From contig JAKAYH010000011.1 in NCBI GenBank assembly GCA_021826835.1, positions 1-16,617 of the forward strand: a DNA stretch of 16,617 bases, read 5' to 3'. This DNA is from Thermoplasmata archaeon. Its GTDB lineage: Archaea > Thermoplasmatota > Thermoplasmata > Thermoplasmatales > Thermoplasmataceae. The notes below the pieces were generated by a model. That model ran no database searches. It worked only from the letters and a program-made list of their open reading frames with translations, and was not told where the DNA came from. A program made the position numbers and the translations under genes. Below, in pieces: positions 15,706 to 16,617 of the stretch. The stretch's first letter is position 1; each line of letters starts with the position of its first letter.

Positions 15706-15957
15706 TCACTTCTTCTTTGTGTTATTCTGGATATCATTTAATCTATTCTGAAGTTTTCCACTTCTCACACCTAGTAAGGCTCCAGCAAATATTGTTATTA
15801 CAGAAATGCCAAATAAACCTAGCCCATAGATGAACGTATATGCAAGTAATGTTTTGTCGGAATGGAAAAGTACACCAATTGCCATAATTATCAAAGAAAT
15901 AATGAAAAGGATTGTCCCTGTAATCATTATCCTGTTTATTGAAAGAAACTTTACCAT
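15706..15957 (-). CDS. Small two-helix membrane protein
   Basis: 83 residues from ATG 15957 (a GTG at 15966 would add three). Two hydrophobic helices, about residues 10-31 (IMITGTILFIISLIIMAIG) and 38-62 (LLAYTFIYGLGLFGISV), are joined by a short polar turn. The C-terminal tail is basic and polar and ends in three lysines, so it is probably cytoplasmic. GTGAT sits four bases before the ATG as ribosome binding site and decides the start. Family and role are not recognised. Small membrane proteins beside defence genes are sometimes effectors, but this one has no operon link to the others, being about 750 bases from the nearest intact gene. Confidence 0.6.
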   Translation of the reverse strand: MVKFLSINRIMITGTILFIISLIIMAIGVLFHSDKTLLAYTFIYGLGLFGISVITIFAGALLGVRSGKLQNRLNDIQNNTKKK

Positions 15958-15979
15958 TTTTATCACATTTTATTTTTCT

Positions 15980-16222
15980 TTATGAACAATGTTCTGCCTT
16001 CTGGCAAAGGTAACAGAAACCATTCTCTCTGGCTTTCTCCAGAATTTTCTCTGGTAGTGTTTCCATAAGATCTCAGAAATAATCCAGATTTCTCAATGGT
16101 ATAGCTGCTGTTAAGATTGATTTTACCCCGATATTTTCAACCCACTGTCGCACATAGTCAAGAAGAAGCTACAGATACTCCGGGTGCATGGTCTTGAGAA
16201 CATAACCTGTGGTACCATAAAA
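15980..16222 (-). pseudogene. Gene with two in-frame stops, family not recognised
   Basis: A minus-strand frame of about 80 codons ends at TAA 15980-15982 and has TAG at 16169-16171 and TGA at 16073-16075. Pieces read YGTTGYVLKTMHPEYL, then LLLDYVRQWVENIGVKSIL, then LTAAIPLRNLDYF and LPEKILEKARENGFCYLCQ. The sequence is clearly protein-like, with a CYLC motif near the C-terminus that might bind metal. No frameshift is needed. The frame stays open upstream to about 16318, but that stretch is T-rich and looks non-coding. A start and promoter were not found. Confidence 0.55.
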
Positions 16223-16471
16223 AAGTATTAGATTAATAGATTTAATGAAAATTTTAAGCAAATACAGTAATTGCACAACAGTTAGACAAGCTGATAATAC
16301 ATGCAATACTTTAATTATAGTAAACCTGAGTTATGAAGAAAGAAGAGAAATGTAGGTGGATATGCTGCTTTTTATAATAATTCACTGTTAGAAAGATGTA
16401 GTTAAGAAAGACCTTCGGCTAATAGAATCACTGATATTCACTGACATGCTTTAATAAAAGTAAAATATGAG

Positions 16472-16543
16472 TGGACCGGTCGGGATTTGGACCCGAGCCC
16501 TCTTGCTTGCGAAGCAAGCGATCTACCGCTGATCTACCGGCCC
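16472..16543 (-). tRNA. tRNA-Ala (anticodon CGC)
   Basis: 72 bases including the discriminator A. The acceptor stem pairs 5' GGGCCGG with CCGGTCC 3' and has G3-U70, the alanine identity pair. The D arm is GATC/GATC, the anticodon stem CTTGC/GCAAG with loop TTCGCAA gives anticodon CGC (reads GCG), and the T arm is TCGGG/CCCGA. No CCA is encoded. Downstream on the minus strand is AT-rich and could end transcription. The first base is also the last base of the stop codon of the upstream gene. Confidence 0.95.
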
Positions 16544-16617
16544 TAATTAATTTCACTGCCGATATAGGACAATTTAGCCAGAAGTGCATCCATCTGGATA
16601 TTGTCTGTGCCCCCTTC
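16543..16617 (-). CDS. C-terminus of an upstream gene, product unknown
   Basis: Read from the window edge, 24 codons (E-G-G-T-D-N-I-Q-M-D-A-L-L and on to S-E-I-N) end in TAG at 16543-16545. The frame is open from the edge, and its helical, amphipathic composition (MDALLAKLSYIGSEIN) is typical of a protein C-terminus. The G of the stop codon is base 1 of tRNA-Ala, so the mRNA and tRNA overlap by one base and are probably transcribed together and cut by RNase P. There is too little sequence to name the protein. Confidence 0.6.
   Translation of the reverse strand, partial: EGGTDNIQMDALLAKLSYIGSEIN

Noticed and set aside
15416..15737. 60- and 75-residue minus-strand frames as genes
   Set aside because: One starts inside the membrane protein gene and both have stop-bounded, Cys/Trp-rich composition without ribosome binding sites.
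1..16617. CRISPR array or cas genes
   Set aside because: No evenly spaced short repeats and no Cas-like protein were seen.

Overview
The window looks archaeal. It is AT-rich. Several genes have a TATA-like box centred about 23-28 bases before the start codon, as in leaderless archaeal transcripts (MFS gene, 60-aa ORF, DUF2130 gene). Others use GGTGA/GTGAT-type ribosome binding sites. The tRNA gene at the right edge lacks an encoded CCA. A Thermoplasmata-type acidophile or a relative would fit, but I cannot fix the lineage from the sequence alone. Every confidently called gene reads on the minus strand.

Layout, left to right. Positions 1-124 hold the N-terminus of an MFS transporter that runs off the edge. 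Positions 240-1860 hold gene debris, a YwgA/Panacea-like antitoxin gene (1119-1655) and an overlapping PIN-domain toxin gene broken by two in-frame stops (695-1135). An imperfect 50-base direct repeat lies on both sides of this pair. Positions 1871-3601 encode an OLD-family ATPase/TOPRIM nuclease, preceded by a nine-residue leader ORF that overlaps its start. Positions 3602-4365 are a gene graveyard, with a possible transposase-like remnant and a possible HEPN remnant on the plus strand.

The core, 4366-12759, is a tight four-gene operon read right to left. It encodes a large Eco57I-like N6-adenine DNA methyltransferase, an XRE-HTH/ImmA-IrrE metallopeptidase, a DUF4411 PIN-fold protein and a PLD-nuclease/SNF2-helicase fusion. 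Junctions are +1 base, a 4-base ATGA overlap and 9 bases. My reading is a DISARM- or BREX-like restriction-modification defence unit with a toxin-antitoxin pair built in between its modification and restriction arms. It lacks recognisable DrmA, DrmB, PglZ or BrxC. This is the best candidate in the window for an under-described system.

Right of the operon are a possible operator region, a frameshifted gene remnant, a 60-residue ORF with its own promoter, and a DUF2130 protein with a coiled coil and a PD-(D/E)XK-like motif. Then come a stop-riddled remnant (15046-15591), a small two-helix membrane protein, another two-stop pseudogene (15980-16222), tRNA-Ala(CGC), and the C-terminus of an upstream gene whose stop codon shares one base with the tRNA.

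Taken together this is a defence island: an OLD nuclease, an R-M-like operon, two TA-type modules (one intact, one decayed) and a nuclease-like DUF2130 gene, set among decaying genes and placed next to a tRNA gene.
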